From: Stratiolaelaps scimitus
Lineage: Eukaryota > Arthropoda > Arachnida > Mesostigmata > Laelapidae
Direction: 5' to 3'
DNA: 64,000 bases
NCBI GenBank assembly: GCA_019614645.1
Contig: JABWDB010000013.1
Location: 2,108,001 to 2,172,000, forward strand
Shown: one piece after another, positions 1 through 13,360 of the stretch
Layout of the letters: the number at the start of each line of letters is the position of its first letter
Numbering within the stretch: the first letter of the stretch is position 1
The notes under the pieces: generated by a model
The model's input: only the letters and a program-made list of their open reading frames with translations
What the model was told of the DNA's origin: nothing
The model's database searches: none
Made by a program: the position numbers and the translations under genes

Positions 1-2152
1 GGAATCCAGCTCCGCCAGCGGAATTACCGAATTACTAGAGTCGCCATCACAGCACTGGCCCGACACAGCGTCTAGTTCTCACCTACACGAGACCTCATTG
101 AGTCAGTATTCACAATCGTTCGTTCCGTCATTCAGATATATCGTCGGACCTGCTCAATGCCCCACCTAGATAGATTAGGTTAATTGATAGATGTATTCAT
201 CATTCATTATTTATTTATTCAGCCACTACTCATCCCTCTACCCATTCATTATCTCTGCCTGTCTGTCGTATTTAGCTCGTCAATGCATCGTCATCGTAAA
301 TTTAATATATCGATTCGTGCATTGTATTCTCTTATTCAGGCTGAATATTTCGTGGCTTCGCGGTAGTCATTAGCTTGGCGGCTCATTCTAAATGGGATTA
401 TATGAATCAAGTGAGAACGAAAAGCGACTCATTCAACACGCTGCCCCAATAGGTGCAGGTAAATACGTTCGAAGTACACCGGCTTTGAACGGCTCTATAC
501 ATACATCGGTGGTGGCAACGGTGGATGCAGACACGATGTCGCAGTGGACATGCAACGCATTTATACTGAGATCGGCAAGTGAGATCGTACGAGTCGAAAT
601 CGAGGTATACAACTCGGTGAGGTACAAGCATAGCTTCGGTGTGAAGCAGGGCGGGTCCTGTTATTTGAGCTTAACTCGATCAACAGGTTGGTGTAGACAT
701 TATATGCTCGCGAATGTCCACATGTTAACTTTATACTATGTGATTAGAACGTAAGACGGCCTCAAGAACGAGCACAGATGAACAATGAATAGTAACTACT
801 GATTACGTCTCAATTCATCTCCCGGACGCGAACCTCAAACGGCATAGGGTAGTGCTTAATCGTGTGCTATTTCAACATTCAGCAAGATAAGCGACACCAT
901 AACCTAACACGCTTACTCAAAGCCACTCATTTGAATAGACTAATGAAAGATTTTTAGGAGAGCATACGTGTTTGCGCAAGTTCGAAATCGACAACTGTGT
1001 GCGAATGGTTGTTCTCGTAGTAGCCATCTCAGTGAGAGAGAATTTCATTCATGCTTGGTGCTCCGCTATCGTCGCAAGAGCGATGTAGAATCACGTGTAT
1101 AAGAAGAAATCGTCTAGCAGAACAAACCAGGGCGCGATCAATGGCTGCCAAAGTTAATCTCGAAGGGGCGACCCTACCGAGGCCATCTGACAGAGAATGG
1201 AGAGAGATAGATGAATGCATGAATGAATTGGAGACGTTGAACAACTTATAGGCTGCTACGAGAACCTGATATCCCGGTGATTCACGTTCATTCAATGGTT
1301 TGTGTTGAATGTTGCTGCTACGTGGTCGAAGTTTGTGCGTGTGTGTGTGTGTTATTGTTATAGCTGCTGCTACTGTTGTTTTTGTTGTTACTACCTACGA
1401 AGACAACGAGTGCGAGATCTTGTTTTTATAGAAACATGATCAGGCCGCTCGTTGCAGACATCATAGTGGAGTCGACCCCGACGGCGTCGATCTGGGTAGC
1501 TCCGTCGGGAGTTTAGCAAGAGGAACTCTTCATTTATCGAGTCCGGTTATCGAAACAGGGGTTCGACATGCTTCTGACCTCTATCGATTGTTGCAATATG
1601 ATTGTTTGGTAGAAGGGCTCACCCTGCGTTTACGAGCTTGAAAGCCTGCCACTAGACGACTATCTCACAGTGTTTGCAGCACAATCAAATAAGGTTGGCT
1701 ACCGTTTCGGAAGATTAATGAACATCGAAAAGCACTTGATGGATAGAGAGAGGTCCCATGTTCGGAGCTCGAGCCCTGCTTGGATGGGGCTGATTTTCAA
1801 CAACGGGCCAAAGGAGCGGCTGGGATTGTAGGTTAGAAGGCTCGTCCATTGTTGACAAAACAGAGAGAAATGCCGAGAGACTGTAAGCTCAAGCGAGGCG
1901 CGACACCACCCAGTGGACTAGATTAATCTATAATAAGATGACAGATGAAATCCGCCTCCCTGAAATCCAGTCGATCTACGACTACAACATAGTACAAGAG
2001 CAATCTCATGCGGTTTACACTACGAACGCTTGTATCGAGAGTCGCCAGCACAATTTGGGTCCGTGTCTTTTTTTCGATATGCACTTCCTATTATATATAT
2101 GTTAAAGTTGTTATCTAAAGTAAAAAGTCAGTTGATGTCGGTTGACACTTAC
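1..2152. other. Intron or downstream sequence without recognised exon
   Basis: I looked on the minus strand for a phase-0 acceptor followed by a cysteine-containing continuation of the protein and found none. A 120-codon plus-strand ORF at 392-754 has no recognisable motif beyond a GVKQGG string. A GTGT run lies near 1339-1352. The next exon of the gene is probably beyond position 1. Confidence 0.6.
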
Positions 2153-2247
2153 GAAACATTGGAATCCGTGGACATCTCGGCGGTGTGTAAATGAATAGGT
2201 AACTCCATCGTTCTCCTCCCAACTGCCCAGACATTTGTACTCGCGTT
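2153..2247 (-). CDS. Exon 6 of those found: REYKCLGSWEE segment, last exon in window
   Basis: This exon is 95 nt, phase 1 in and phase 0 out, with acceptor TTTACAG|AA and donor TTC|GTAAGT. Read from the previous exon it gives THIYE-E-REYKCLGSWEEND, then GVTYSFTHRRDVHGFQCF. It has the same length class, phases and CLG-x-WE motif as the second exon and closes the second CP..CLG module. No stop codon is reached, so at least one more exon lies downstream. By analogy with the KYRCG|LYR junction, the next exon should start in phase 0. I found no such exon in 1-2152. Confidence 0.92.
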
Positions 2248-2503
2248 CTGTAAAGATCAGAAGAGAAACAACAACAACAATTAGAGAACAGGCTAGGTTC
2301 GCCAGCAATGTCGAAATATTATATAACACCATGTTCAGTTATACATATATATATCCAATATCATCCGTTATCATTTATAGCAGGTAGCATAATTTATCCC
2401 ACTTAAGTAGAACTAAGATATGTCATTAGCCATATCGAATAATCCTTCTAGTGGAATGTTAATGATCATGATCCATAACATATATATTCACAACATAAAA
2501 AAC

Positions 2504-2506
<3 letters not shown>

Positions 2507-2543
<37 letters not shown>
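2507..2543. repeat. (TA)18 microsatellite
   Basis: Uninterrupted TA dinucleotides about 260 bp downstream of the donor of the last exon found. Confidence 0.95.
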
Positions 2544-2550
<7 letters not shown>

Positions 2551-5209
2551 CACGCCAGAAAGAGATGATATGGTCTAATTCTTTAGCATCGAACGATGGG
2601 GTCGGGCAACAGCAAAACATGAAGATGCCCTATTACACGGCGGTTGCGGGAGGCCATCGACAAACGAGCACATATTCCAGTTGAAGAGGAGGGCGGGTGT
2701 TCGCTCACGCGGAAACAACGAGATGAACGGCAGCCAGCTACCGCTCACCGGTAGCATAACACCCGGGAGCTATCGCGGCCACAAATAGCACTAATACAAT
2801 CCCCTGTGTCAATGGGTGTTCGCCCTGCTGTTGCCGCTACACCGAAACAAATAACTTATTATATTGAACTAGGCCGTCGCCCAAAGAACTAACAGCGGTA
2901 AGGGGCAGGCGGTCGATAATTCACTATTCATATTTAACGGCGTGTGATAGAAAAACTAAAACGTATGAGGCGTGTAAATATATGTGACGGACAGATACAC
3001 ACAAACAGAGGCAGGCGCTTGTCGGCTCGGTGTTTATGCAAAGGCGACAATCTCTATAACTACATATTGGGGGAATATACATCAGCCCAAGCAGCGGGCG
3101 CCGTGTATAGCTCTATCTGTGCATTGAAATTAGGCTGTTTGTTATCGTACGTCTCACGTCAAGTGGAACAAGCACTCAGCATATGTCTGTCTATCATAGG
3201 AATAAACATAGTAATACACAAGGTGTGATCCGTTGCGGCGATGACCACGATCAAGTACGACAGGAGCACGACGCTGATAACGAACAACGTATTGAAGGGT
3301 CAAGCGAGATAAAGTGCCATTGTCATCGTGTTCAACTTCTCAGAGCTTCACAGCAGCCTATCGTTAAGTAAAACGTAACAGACAGCGGCAACAGCGACAG
3401 TAGCGGCTCGTTTGATTTGCCGATGGGGCTCACCGGTTGGATATCTGGATAGCTGCATAGATGAATGACTAACTCACACGCGGTGCTTCTCCTCCCTGAC
3501 TACGGTCGACCTACTCTACTGTTTTTCCTTTACAGGAATTAAAGGGGTAATGTTTTTTCACATGAATGGGCACCGTTAAGATGCAAGTTCATACACTGCG
3601 GGCCAGACTATGTGGGGGGCTGGTTGGCTGTCTGGATGCAAGCACAGCCTCTGCACACTAAAACCTCGAGATTTGTGAGTAAACCCAATATTACTCGCCT
3701 CGCTTAATAAATGTCAACGAAACGATGAAGCGACGGTAGTACGACCTGCCACAGCTAGCAGTAGTATCTGGCTGATTCGGATTGTGCACGGTCGATTTGT
3801 AATACGGGTCAACACATCGAGCTGTGTGGGGGTCATATCCTGCTACACGGCGGTTGCTTTCGGCGATGTCAATCACAAGCTGTGTAAGGTATTATAGCTC
3901 GCTCCCTCCCTCACTCCCTCCCTTCATCCTTATTTCCGCCGTTGGCCAGCCCATGTCTATATGATTCCTCATTCAACGGCAACGTATTCGTTGTGCTACC
4001 TCCGTCTGCAGCTGACGTAAAACTCCGTATACGAGCCTGCGAACGAGCGGATGAGTAAGCGGTGCTTGTGTGCTTCCCGATAGCACGATGGTAGAACCGA
4101 CGTGTCGGCTGCGGCGGCTGAGCCCCTGCAGCGGTGTCAGGGCGCATCCGCTACGAGCAAACGCATCGCTACCACTAACTTTTCCCCTCTTCGATTTCGT
4201 TCAGGTCCGAGAATACGTCACTCAGAGTTACTACGATGAAGACTACGGCGACTTCTGCATAGGAACTACACGAGCCTACCGCCGCCGTCACCGCCGCCAC
4301 CTTACGACATCCGTCGGCGGCACTTCCTATCTGGAGGGAAAAAATGGCTGATACTCGAGACGACGCGAATCAGCGGCGATCACCGAAGCACAAACGCCGA
4401 TGATGATGATGATGATGATGATGACGACAACGAACGAAACAGCGAAACAGGCGGCGAACGTATGAATAAAAACAGAAGTCAGAAGACGACGTGTTGTTGG
4501 CCCACGATAGTGCGGCGACACAGTCATCGATGATACAGCTATATACAGACTGACGGACTGACTGACTCACTCACGGACTGTAGGTACATATGTATGCTAT
4601 TACTACTACTACTATTACTGCCACTACTGCTCCACTACGAGCATATCTTCGATTAATGCGCAACGGCGAACGCCGCTGGCAGAAACCACTGGGATGTGGT
4701 TGCTGGAGAGCAGAGGTGGTCGAACTGTCGCTGTTGCTGCTGCTGCTGCTGCTGATGCACAAGCGACTACAACGACGACGACGACGACGACGACCACTAC
4801 TACTATGAAAGATATGTAGATACTACGACGTCAAGTACAGATCGAGTGAACGATGACAAAAACTCAATGGGCACGACCGACTCGGAGCAGCGCAAATAGA
4901 AGATGAGACACAAAGAAAAGGAGGCCGACGGTAAATCGTGGCCGTGGCGGCGGCGGTGGCGGCATCGCGTCGCCTCCGAAGGCGGTCGAAGAAACTACAT
5001 AAACATACATACATTCATGCATAGACATACCCACACAAACACACTGTACACTCAGGTGATCACTCAGAATGGGGGGCGAGGATGCGCCAACGAGAGGGAG
5101 GAGAGAGAAGAACCAATAAATAAATAAATAAAGAAGCAAAGAGAACCATAGCGGAACGAAACGAGGGACTCCCGGTGGGGTGGTCATGACGCTGATACCC
5201 TTTTACCTG

Positions 5210-5248
<39 letters not shown>

Positions 5249-7791
5249 GCTAGAGGAGCTCCTTCTTGTTGTTATTTTTGTAGGCCTCAGTACCGCTGTG
5301 TAGTGTTGAGCCTTCAAGACGCTGCTTACAGGAGCTGGTATCATTACCCCCCTCCCCCCCACAGTGCCACTACTCATCGTTGACGCTGTAATAACATTGA
5401 ATATATTCGGAGGCCGAAAAGTCATTGAGAGATCGCAGAGAATCGAAGGACCAACCAGCCAATCAACACAAACACCCGACCCTATCACCGATTATACGAA
5501 GAACAACACAACAAGGATACGATGACGTGGAGACTGCCTCTCTCTCTCTCTCCCTGTCACTCATCCATTCGCTCACAATTACTGCGAGTGAAATGGTGAG
5601 CCGCTTGTCCTCTCTGAATAAAAACGGGTTTACACAGTAGTGGCTACTAGTTACATGTGACGTCCGTTGTTTGTTTGTTTTCCCCATAGTGTTCGTCGTA
5701 TCGCCGATTCGGTCGGCTTCTTCAACCCCCCGCCCCCCCCCTGTCTACTCGGGCCAACCGCCCCCAATTGTCCTCCTACCCGACTATGGCTTGTTTCGAT
5801 ATATTATTGCTGCTCCATAGGTAACTGTCTGAAACGCCGAATACGCTATGGGATGTCTGCTCTTTTTTGTGTCTCGGGGCCACGCTGTGAGTGTGTAAGT
5901 GTGTGTTTTGTGCGTTCAGCATATGATATCGCTGCTGCTGCTGCTGTTGTTGGTACCGCTGCTTGTCTGCTGCCGTCGCTGTGGCGACGCACTCCGCAAC
6001 TGTGTGCTCTGGTGGATCTACTCTATCGGATTCCTACTCGTAAAGCCCTCGTGCTTGGTGATAGCTTCCCGTAGCGTTTTGTATCCTGACAAGCACGAGC
6101 TGGCCGCATAGGGATACATGACTGTCAATGACGCTAGGGTTCGCTCATGGGAGGAAGCTGCGAAGAAAAGAGACAGAGTTCCCCTCATTTTTCTCTAGAA
6201 AAGACCTTCCACGCCACGAGGTCCAAAAGGCTTCACGGACGAAGGCAGATTGTGCAGCAATCCGCACTATGAACGAATGAGAAAATTAACAACGGTGGAT
6301 TGATGGAGATGACGGCCATAGGTGTGCGTACGGCGCCATGCTGCTACTACTGCTTCTACTATAGGATAAACGACAACTTTGCATTTGTTTGACCGTTGTG
6401 CATGCTTGGGTGGAGACTGTCAATACGGAAGAAAAAATAAGCGGGCCATACCTAATGACCCTGTGTGTTCGATACGGCACAGAGGTGTATAAGCGATTTC
6501 GCATACGTGTCCATTGCTGTTCCTCTCATCGTTGCTGTCATATGCGCATCGCAACGGTTGGCCGTCAGAGGACGTTAGAAGACGACGCCGACTCCGATAC
6601 AAAACGAAAAACTCGAACGCCCACCGAACATCGTCCAAATTAGATGGACACATGGATCACACACTCCGGCTGCGCACAAGAAAACCCCGACCAGCTAAGC
6701 GCAACTAGCCAATACTATAATAGCTGGCTGTAGCGGCACCGTCAACAGCAGAAGAAGCAGTGCCAGTATTAAGAGCATAAGAGATCGTCACGCCACAGAG
6801 GAGAAATGCGCCCGAAACATGAACAATCCACTCGAGGATGGTGGACACTTGGACAAAAGCTTGGACGATCGACCACCGGCCACCGCCTCGGTCTCCCAAC
6901 GAGACGGACAACGGCGAAGCTGTTGGCTGCCGCTTCGAGCGACAATTGCCACCGTAGTGGCGACGGCTTCGTGAAAAAGAGGTTTTATCGAAACAGAAAG
7001 AAACGAATAACCCGAGAACGAAAAAAAAGCATCAACATACGGAAACAGGAAGGCAAAAAAAACAACCGTAACAAGAACGACAACGGTTTCGTTCGACGCA
7101 ACAGATCTTCGAAATAAACGGCGAAGTGAACAACGGATGAATAAATGAATGGATCAGTAACTGAGTGTGTGCGACTGAGTCAATGCTGCCTGTGGCAACT
7201 TGGTGGAGCACAGCACAGCACGGATGCATTGCACAATAGTGCTCCCGGCGGCTCGGAGGGACGATGGACCGCTTGGGCTGGATAAGACCGACCACGGCGG
7301 CGGCGGCGGCGGCGGCAGCTTCTTTCTCTTCTATTATTTCCTGTGTTTGAAGAAATAATAATCGGATCTGACGATCCGATGACAATGGTAGAGCAAAAGA
7401 GGCGAAAAGTAGAGACGACGAAGCGAAGCGGAATAAAAATGTTTCTTCATCGCTGTGGTAAAATCCAGAAGCCGCCAGGTAGAAGATGCACCGCGGACAC
7501 CTCAACGCAGACAGAGAGAGAGAGAGAGAGAGAGATACACACGCACAGACACCATTTGCTTGCTTTCTTCTTTCTTATATAAATAAGTAATAAATGGTAG
7601 CACATCGTCTATCGTAGTTCGTTTGTTCGTTCACGGCACAGTGCAGCGTTGTCATGCAACGATCAGCTGGAGAACAGCAGAATATAAATCTAACAAAAGA
7701 ACAAAGTATCAGACGGCGGCGGCGGGGGATCGTCGATGGATGGCCGAAGTGTCGAGTGTTAACCGCTGCTGTTGCTGCTGTTAATGCCGAC

Positions 7792-7920
7792 ATGGCTGGT
7801 GCGCTGCTGAAAAGGCGAAAACCGCGAGATCCAAATGGCCAGACACTATCCGTGCTACTCGAAATCGGTGCCGCTCTGAATCAAGCGTCGCTTGATGACG
7901 CCACCAGCAGGTTGTTGATG
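7792..7920 (+). CDS. Candidate exon resembling the N-terminal half of MOZART1 (MZT1)
   Basis: An ATG opens 43 codons (MAGALLKRRKPRDPNGQTLS, then VLLEIGAALNQASLDDATSR and LLM) ending at a fair donor, ATG|GTGAGG, in phase 0. The segment T-x2-VLLEI-x3-LN-x3-LD-x2-T lines up with the first helices of MOZART1, the small gamma-tubulin-complex adaptor at centrosomes and spindle poles, as I remember that family, with one extra residue. Without splicing the frame stops nine codons later, so a further exon carrying the C-terminal half (usually an N-P-E-A-L motif) would be needed; I could not find it. It is nested on the strand opposite the main gene. The match is short and may be chance. Confidence 0.22.
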
Positions 7921-9504
7921 GTGAGGTCTACCGCTGCTTGCTGCTGATAATGAGGATGCTGCTGCTGCTGGTGAATGATGTTGTATCAATCCAATTGACC
8001 ATTAGGTGGATGAAAGGATTGACTGTTCATTGATCGGTCAACAGTTAACCTCGTTGAGTGGCGGCAATGGATCGGTTGCTGGCCGATCGAAGCGGTGTTC
8101 TTAGGATATTATTGAACGAGGACAGAATAACGTCTACAGGTTGAGTAGAGTGAATCACTCACTTTTCTCAAAGGTTGAGCTCAAACTCGTTACACCGCCA
8201 CGGTCACAGCAGCTGGTTGGCCCACGCAAACGGCGGACGGTTCGAGCGGTGTTGGTACAAGACGCTGTTAAATTGAACTTTTTTTTTACTCCGCGTATTA
8301 CATGCGACTCCGGGCTTCTACGCGGCTCGAATGGGCACTGCAATGACGCTGTCTACACGCCACAAGGTTTACAGTGGCCCAGTGGTCGAATGGTGTGGTC
8401 TCAGTTATCATTGTATTCTGCTGTTAGCTGCTAGACCACAGTGGCAAGGTGGACCACGCGATCAAAGTGTGTTCCAAATGCAGCAAACAACAGCACGCCA
8501 TGTTTCCAGACGCGGCAAACGCGCTAAAAACGTGATAAAACTGTAAGCATGGTACAGACGATTAGCAGCAGCGTTGCGTTGATGTTTGGCTCGAAATAGA
8601 TCGATCGTGTGTGCCTCTGGTTCTATCGGCTTCCAGTCATGGCTGTAACCGTTGGTTGAGCCCAACGACAGAATACATGTTCGCACCTATGTCGGCATGT
8701 ACGAAGCACTCGTAAACGCTGTGACCTCCTCGCACACGCCTAAGCGCAATTAGATCGAGCAAAACGAGGTAAAATTAATCACTATCCATCGTCAACGTCG
8801 TTAGCCTTCACTACAAATGCAGTGACACTATTGATATTATCATATTGAAAAATTGCCTTTTTTTTCAATGGTTTAATCACTCATGTTGAGTAGATACGGA
8901 CATATGTGTGTGTGTGTGTATGTAACTACAGGGGGCTCGAACCCTGATATATACAGTCGAAATATAGACGAGTCGAACTTGGACAGAATGAACATCAGGT
9001 GTGGCCATGTCTATGAGCGAAGCATGCCATATCTAAATATAGGCATTTTCTACAGATCAACTGTGACATCGATGATTTCCATCACAGCGCGTGGCCCCGT
9101 GTTCACGCTGCGGCACAACATATGTAACAACAAATCGCATGGTAGACAAAACGTACATTGAAATGCACACGGTGGCGTTTTCGGATTATTCAGCCCGTGA
9201 TAATGATGTATTGTCAACCGAATTGAAATTAATTGTTCGTTTTGCAGTACCCTTCTAAGTCACCTTGTGACGGTGAGCTACTTACTTACCTGTGGCAATT
9301 TGCCGTCAATGATAGATCATTGTGGTACCGAATCGTGCCCCGGGTACGATATCACTTTCTCTCTTATAACTACAACGAGTGTTGCATTGACGATATTGGA
9401 TACTTCAAGTTAGGTTGGCAGGATTTGAGTTGAGCAAAAGTAGCATGCATATGATAAACTCGCTTGAGATATCGATACCATAAGAGCCTCTGTACTTGAC
9501 TCAC

Positions 9505-9678
9505 CCTCGTAAATGTGGGTGGCGTTAGCGCAGTTGTAGACCGTGTAGAACATGATGTCGGGATTGTTGCAGTCGGACGCTATCCGGGCGCAAAAACCGA
9601 TTGATCCAGGGATAATGCCGGTATAATCGCCGACAATGGGACAGCCGCCGCTCTGGGTCAGCTGAAGTGATGGGTTGC
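9505..9678 (-). CDS. Exon 5 of those found: second CP..G module
   Basis: This exon is 174 nt, phase 1 in and phase 1 out, symmetric like the first exon. The acceptor is TTTCTAG and the donor is GAGG|GTGAGT. It encodes NPSLQLTQSGGCPIVGDYTG, then IGFCARIASDCNNPD, MFYTVYNCANATHIYE. Four cysteines and an N-A-T glycosylation sequon are visible. CPIVGDY aligns with CPFTGRF of the first exon, and MFYTVYNC with VKFRSC. The last base, G, plus AA of the next exon makes glutamate. In the family as I remember it this is the DUF7045-like region. It lies 12.9 kb from the previous exon and 7.3 kb from the next. Confidence 0.92.
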
Positions 9679-12600
9679 CTAGAAATAAACGAAATGCACC
9701 ACCATCGTTAGTGAATTTTATATTTAATGACGAATATTAATTAGCACAAGCGTACAAAGTCGCACAATGCTTCCTCTCTCTCTCTCTCTCTCCTCGAGAC
9801 GCAACAGGCGAACGAGTTGGATTCCGCAATAATGAAGCAGCTGCAACGGCACTCTAGCACTGTTTGCATGTTTAATTAATCTATTGCTGAGTAAATTTCG
9901 TTTAGTGAGAGATGATTTGCCTGTTGTAACACGAAAAACAAAGCTTGATTGTAATCACAAGCCGCCTCGGCAGAGCCTTGTCGCTGTTACAGCTGTTGAT
10001 GATAAGTGGTCACCTAAGCACTTCTGTCTTCTCGCCGTTGTCGCTCGTAGAGGTCACCCGCGACGATCGCGTTTATGCTTCCACTTCCACACGTTCTATG
10101 GCAGATTTACGACCTACGAGAAGTGTGTGTTTCATTTGGGCCATATTCGCCTTCGAGCGATGCAAACCAAATGGAAACAATTTGCACGTGGACGATTTAA
10201 CCAAATGAGCACTAATTTCAAGTGGCGTCAACAATGGCAGGAACAACAGCAGCGTGAAGAACAATTAACGTTGTCATGTCTCTCTTCCCAGGCTCAATCT
10301 TGCCATCTCGTTGTGTTTAATGTTAAAATGTATCACCACACATCGGTAACGAGGTAAGGAGCACTCGGGCGATTTTTTTTCTTTAGTATGACACGAGTAC
10401 TTCAACGTTGTACCCCATGGATTCAAATTTGACTTTTTCCACTGCATAGATTTTCACTTTTTTTTCATTTCTATCTCAGTCTTCGGTGATGGTAAGGAAA
10501 TGCTGAAAACTCGAATCGTTGCACCAGTACCGACAGCAGAATCACCAGAGTAGGGGGCCGGTGCGTGTCGAACATGAAACAATTTGGACATTACGCACGC
10601 AGGCGATAATTGCCTTAGGCTGACAGTAATATCGTTGATTGGTTGGGCGTTTAGTTTTCACAATGGGCCACTCTGTGCTTGTACGGTATGGAGCAATCGA
10701 TTATTGCTATATTATATTTTGCTCTGTCTGATGTCTATTCATAATGAAGTGCTGTTTATTATTTTGTTATTACTTTAATGACTTTTATTTATACAGTTGT
10801 TGTCGCTGTTGAACTACGCAGGCGACTATTTGTGAATTTCAACAGCATGCTGATCTGTTACAGGTCACGCGACAATTCAAAGGTTTTACTAAAAGTACAA
10901 CTTCCTGATTTGCACACTGCATACAGTCGTCTTTCCGTCAAGTACGGAGGGTCTTTTTCCCATGTTTGCACCAGTGGTATATATATATATATATATTTCT
11001 TTTTTATTTAAAAAAATAGGAAGGCTGCGATCGTTTTGTATGCCTATTCTTGCAGACTCGACTATCGAACTGACTTTTCAGCTCCACCACTGACAACGTT
11101 CATTATTATTATTATTATTATTAATCAACACAACACTAGTCGATGAACATTGCTTTCCGCAAACAAAATTTCCCTGCATGGTAATGCAGATAGGATTACA
11201 ATCTCTATTTAGGAATTATTTTTCTTGAGTCGCTGGGTCAGTCAACCTTGACAAGCCAAGTTCTACTTACAGACTCGATCAATTCTATTTCAACGATGTT
11301 AGCTCTTTTGTTGTAGCTTCTCTCTCTCTCTCTCTCTTTCTTTTTCCACTGTGTTCTCTAAGAACGTTGTATCGTCCAATGACTAAGTGACTAAGTGACC
11401 GACTGAGCCATCGCAGCCAACACTCCGTTAACTTGCTTATACCACCACACCAAGCTAGCCATCAGCGTCAGCAGCAGCAGCAGCAGTAGACGAGATGACC
11501 TGCCAACATTTCAAGATGATGTGGTTCATGTCGAGCACAAGAATAGAAGGAACAATTTATGCAATCTGTTGTTCGTCAATGTTGTTAATAGTACAATACA
11601 CACCCTCACACACACACACACACGGTTGCATTGACTGGCGGTAGGGATCACACTTCATTTCGGTGTGGCTCAGCAGGCCACAATCGCCTCACTTAGTCTC
11701 CAGCTCCGGAGGAGCAGCAGTGCGAGTTGCCGTTGATCAGTAGAGGGAGGTCAAACCTACATGTATGTCTCTGGGACCCCGGCAGTTACCACTTATGATC
11801 AGTGGTAACGCCTCCTCTATCATATATATATATATATATATGCACCGCGCCTCCTGCTATGTTGCCACCGCAGCTACTGCAAGCGAGAGCCAACAGTGTG
11901 TGTGTGTGTGCGGGCCTCTAAGAGCGCTTCGTATGTGTGTTCACGCTTCTGCGTGTGTATGTGTGAACGGGGGGTGGGTGTGTGATTAAAGCGAATCTGC
12001 TGTTACCCCAGGAAAAGTTGTCGCGCGTTGGCGACAGCAAATCGTCCCCGGTGTCCCGGCACAGCGCTCATTGCGGCGTTCCACCACCTCGATGTCAGCC
12101 ACCACCTGGTTGCTTAGTTAGTCGTTCGACCTCTTCCACCAGCTCCGTCCACTGAAGCTCTCGTTATTCAAAGGCAACGATGACGACAACATCGCCGCTG
12201 CCGCCGCCGCCGCCACCAGCGTCGAAGTCGTCGTCCACCTGAGGATAGCAGCACACCCCCCTTCTCTCTTATGCCACTTATGATTACACTCTCTGTCCGT
12301 TTTTTTTTTTCCGCTGGCGCTAAGTTTGTTCGACGATTCAAAGCACAGCCACATGAACTATTGCGGGGGTGGGGGGAGTGGGGGGGGGGTGGCGGGGGCG
12401 GCAATGGCGGTAGCAACGCTCACAAGCCGTGAAAGCGTCCTGGCAACGCCGCGACTTCACTGACTGAGTGAATAAATGACTGACTCGTTCGTTCGTTTCT
12501 CAGTGAGCAATGGCCGAAACAACGTCCGCCGCTACACTACAACACACACTTGAGTGCTGGCACCGGCAAGAGAGCCGCTGCCGCAGGATAGCTACTACTA

Positions 12601-12792
12601 TTACTGCTGCTGCTGCTGCCGCTAGTCGGTACCTACTACAACAGCTTCGACTACTTCAAGCGGACTCAGTCAGCTTGAGTGATGTTCGACTCAAAGGAGA
12701 CTCATTGTTGCTGTTGCAGTTCTTGTCGTCGTCGTCTTCTTCTTCTGCGGGAGACTTTGTATCAGGATTCGCGAGCGAGGGCGCTGGCCGGC

Positions 12793-12811
12793 GGGGGGGC
12801 GGGCGGGCGGG
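12793..12811 (+). other. G-quadruplex motif
   Basis: Four G tracts of at least three bases separated by single C loops (GGGGGGGCGGGCGGGCGGG). This is a textbook stable quadruplex sequence. A second, longer G-run area lies at 12364-12400. On the transcribed minus-strand RNA of the main gene it would be a C-rich tract. Confidence 0.85.
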
Positions 12812-13279
12812 CGAACGGACGGACGTTCGGCCGTGCGGCGACAGCAGCAACAGCAGCAGCAGCGGCAGAAGAAGAACGGCTGAGAACCGTTGGACAGCAG
12901 CTGCAACTGGAACTGGATGTCTCCTCGACGAACGCGACGACGATCACGCGTCAGCACGGCCACTGCGGCGATTCACTTGTTTGTCAACTGAGTAGGCGCG
13001 AGTAGGTGGACTGAAGTGGATTGGGGTGGTCTGATCTGTCTGGCTGTCTGTGACGACCTCAGATGAGGAGGAGGTGCGCTGCTGTTATTATTAAATCGAC
13101 TTGAATCTCACCGACGGCAAGCTTCCTGACATGGATACGATGCGATGCCATCACAGTGGGCAACGACACAGGACAGCAAAGATTAGATAGAGACTGACAG
13201 ACAGACAGATAGATGGGCACACAGTTATGTGTGTGCGCATGCACTTAGCCAGCAGTTAGTTAACTTATTGTATGGGTAT

Positions 13280-13360
13280 TGTTGTGGTTGTTGTTGTTGT
13301 TGTTGTTATTCCTGCTGCTGTTGTTGTTATTGTTGTTGTCGTCGTCGTCGTCGTCGTTGA
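13280..13360. repeat. GTT/GTC/CTG trinucleotide cluster
   Basis: Interrupted GTT repeats grading into GTC repeats; another GTT/CTG cluster follows near 13446-13492. Confidence 0.9.

Larger units (their letters stand above)
2248..9504 (-). other. Intron of 7.26 kb between exons 5 and 6
   Basis: Contents seen: (TA)18 at about 2507-2543, (GAT)n at 4398-4423, CTG and CGA runs at 4729-4793, (TA)14 at 5212-5240, (GGC)n at 7295-7315, (GA)n at 7516-7533, and a degenerate tRNA-like T-arm on the minus strand near 8930-8950 (GGGTTCGAGCCCCC). A candidate plus-strand exon at 7792-7920 is listed separately. Nothing else coding was recognised. Confidence 0.8.

Noticed and set aside
392..754. GVKQGG string resembling a reverse transcriptase motif
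   Set aside because: Only five or six residues match and none of the other expected motifs is present.
8926..8955. tRNA T-arm-like GGGTTCGAGCCCCC on the minus strand
   Set aside because: The arm pairs well, but there is no clear A box or cloverleaf, so not called as a tRNA or SINE.
9884..10357. 157-codon plus-strand ORF ending at ACGAG|GTAAGG
   Set aside because: The ORF begins at TTG, has no recognisable motif, and one chance donor is not enough support.
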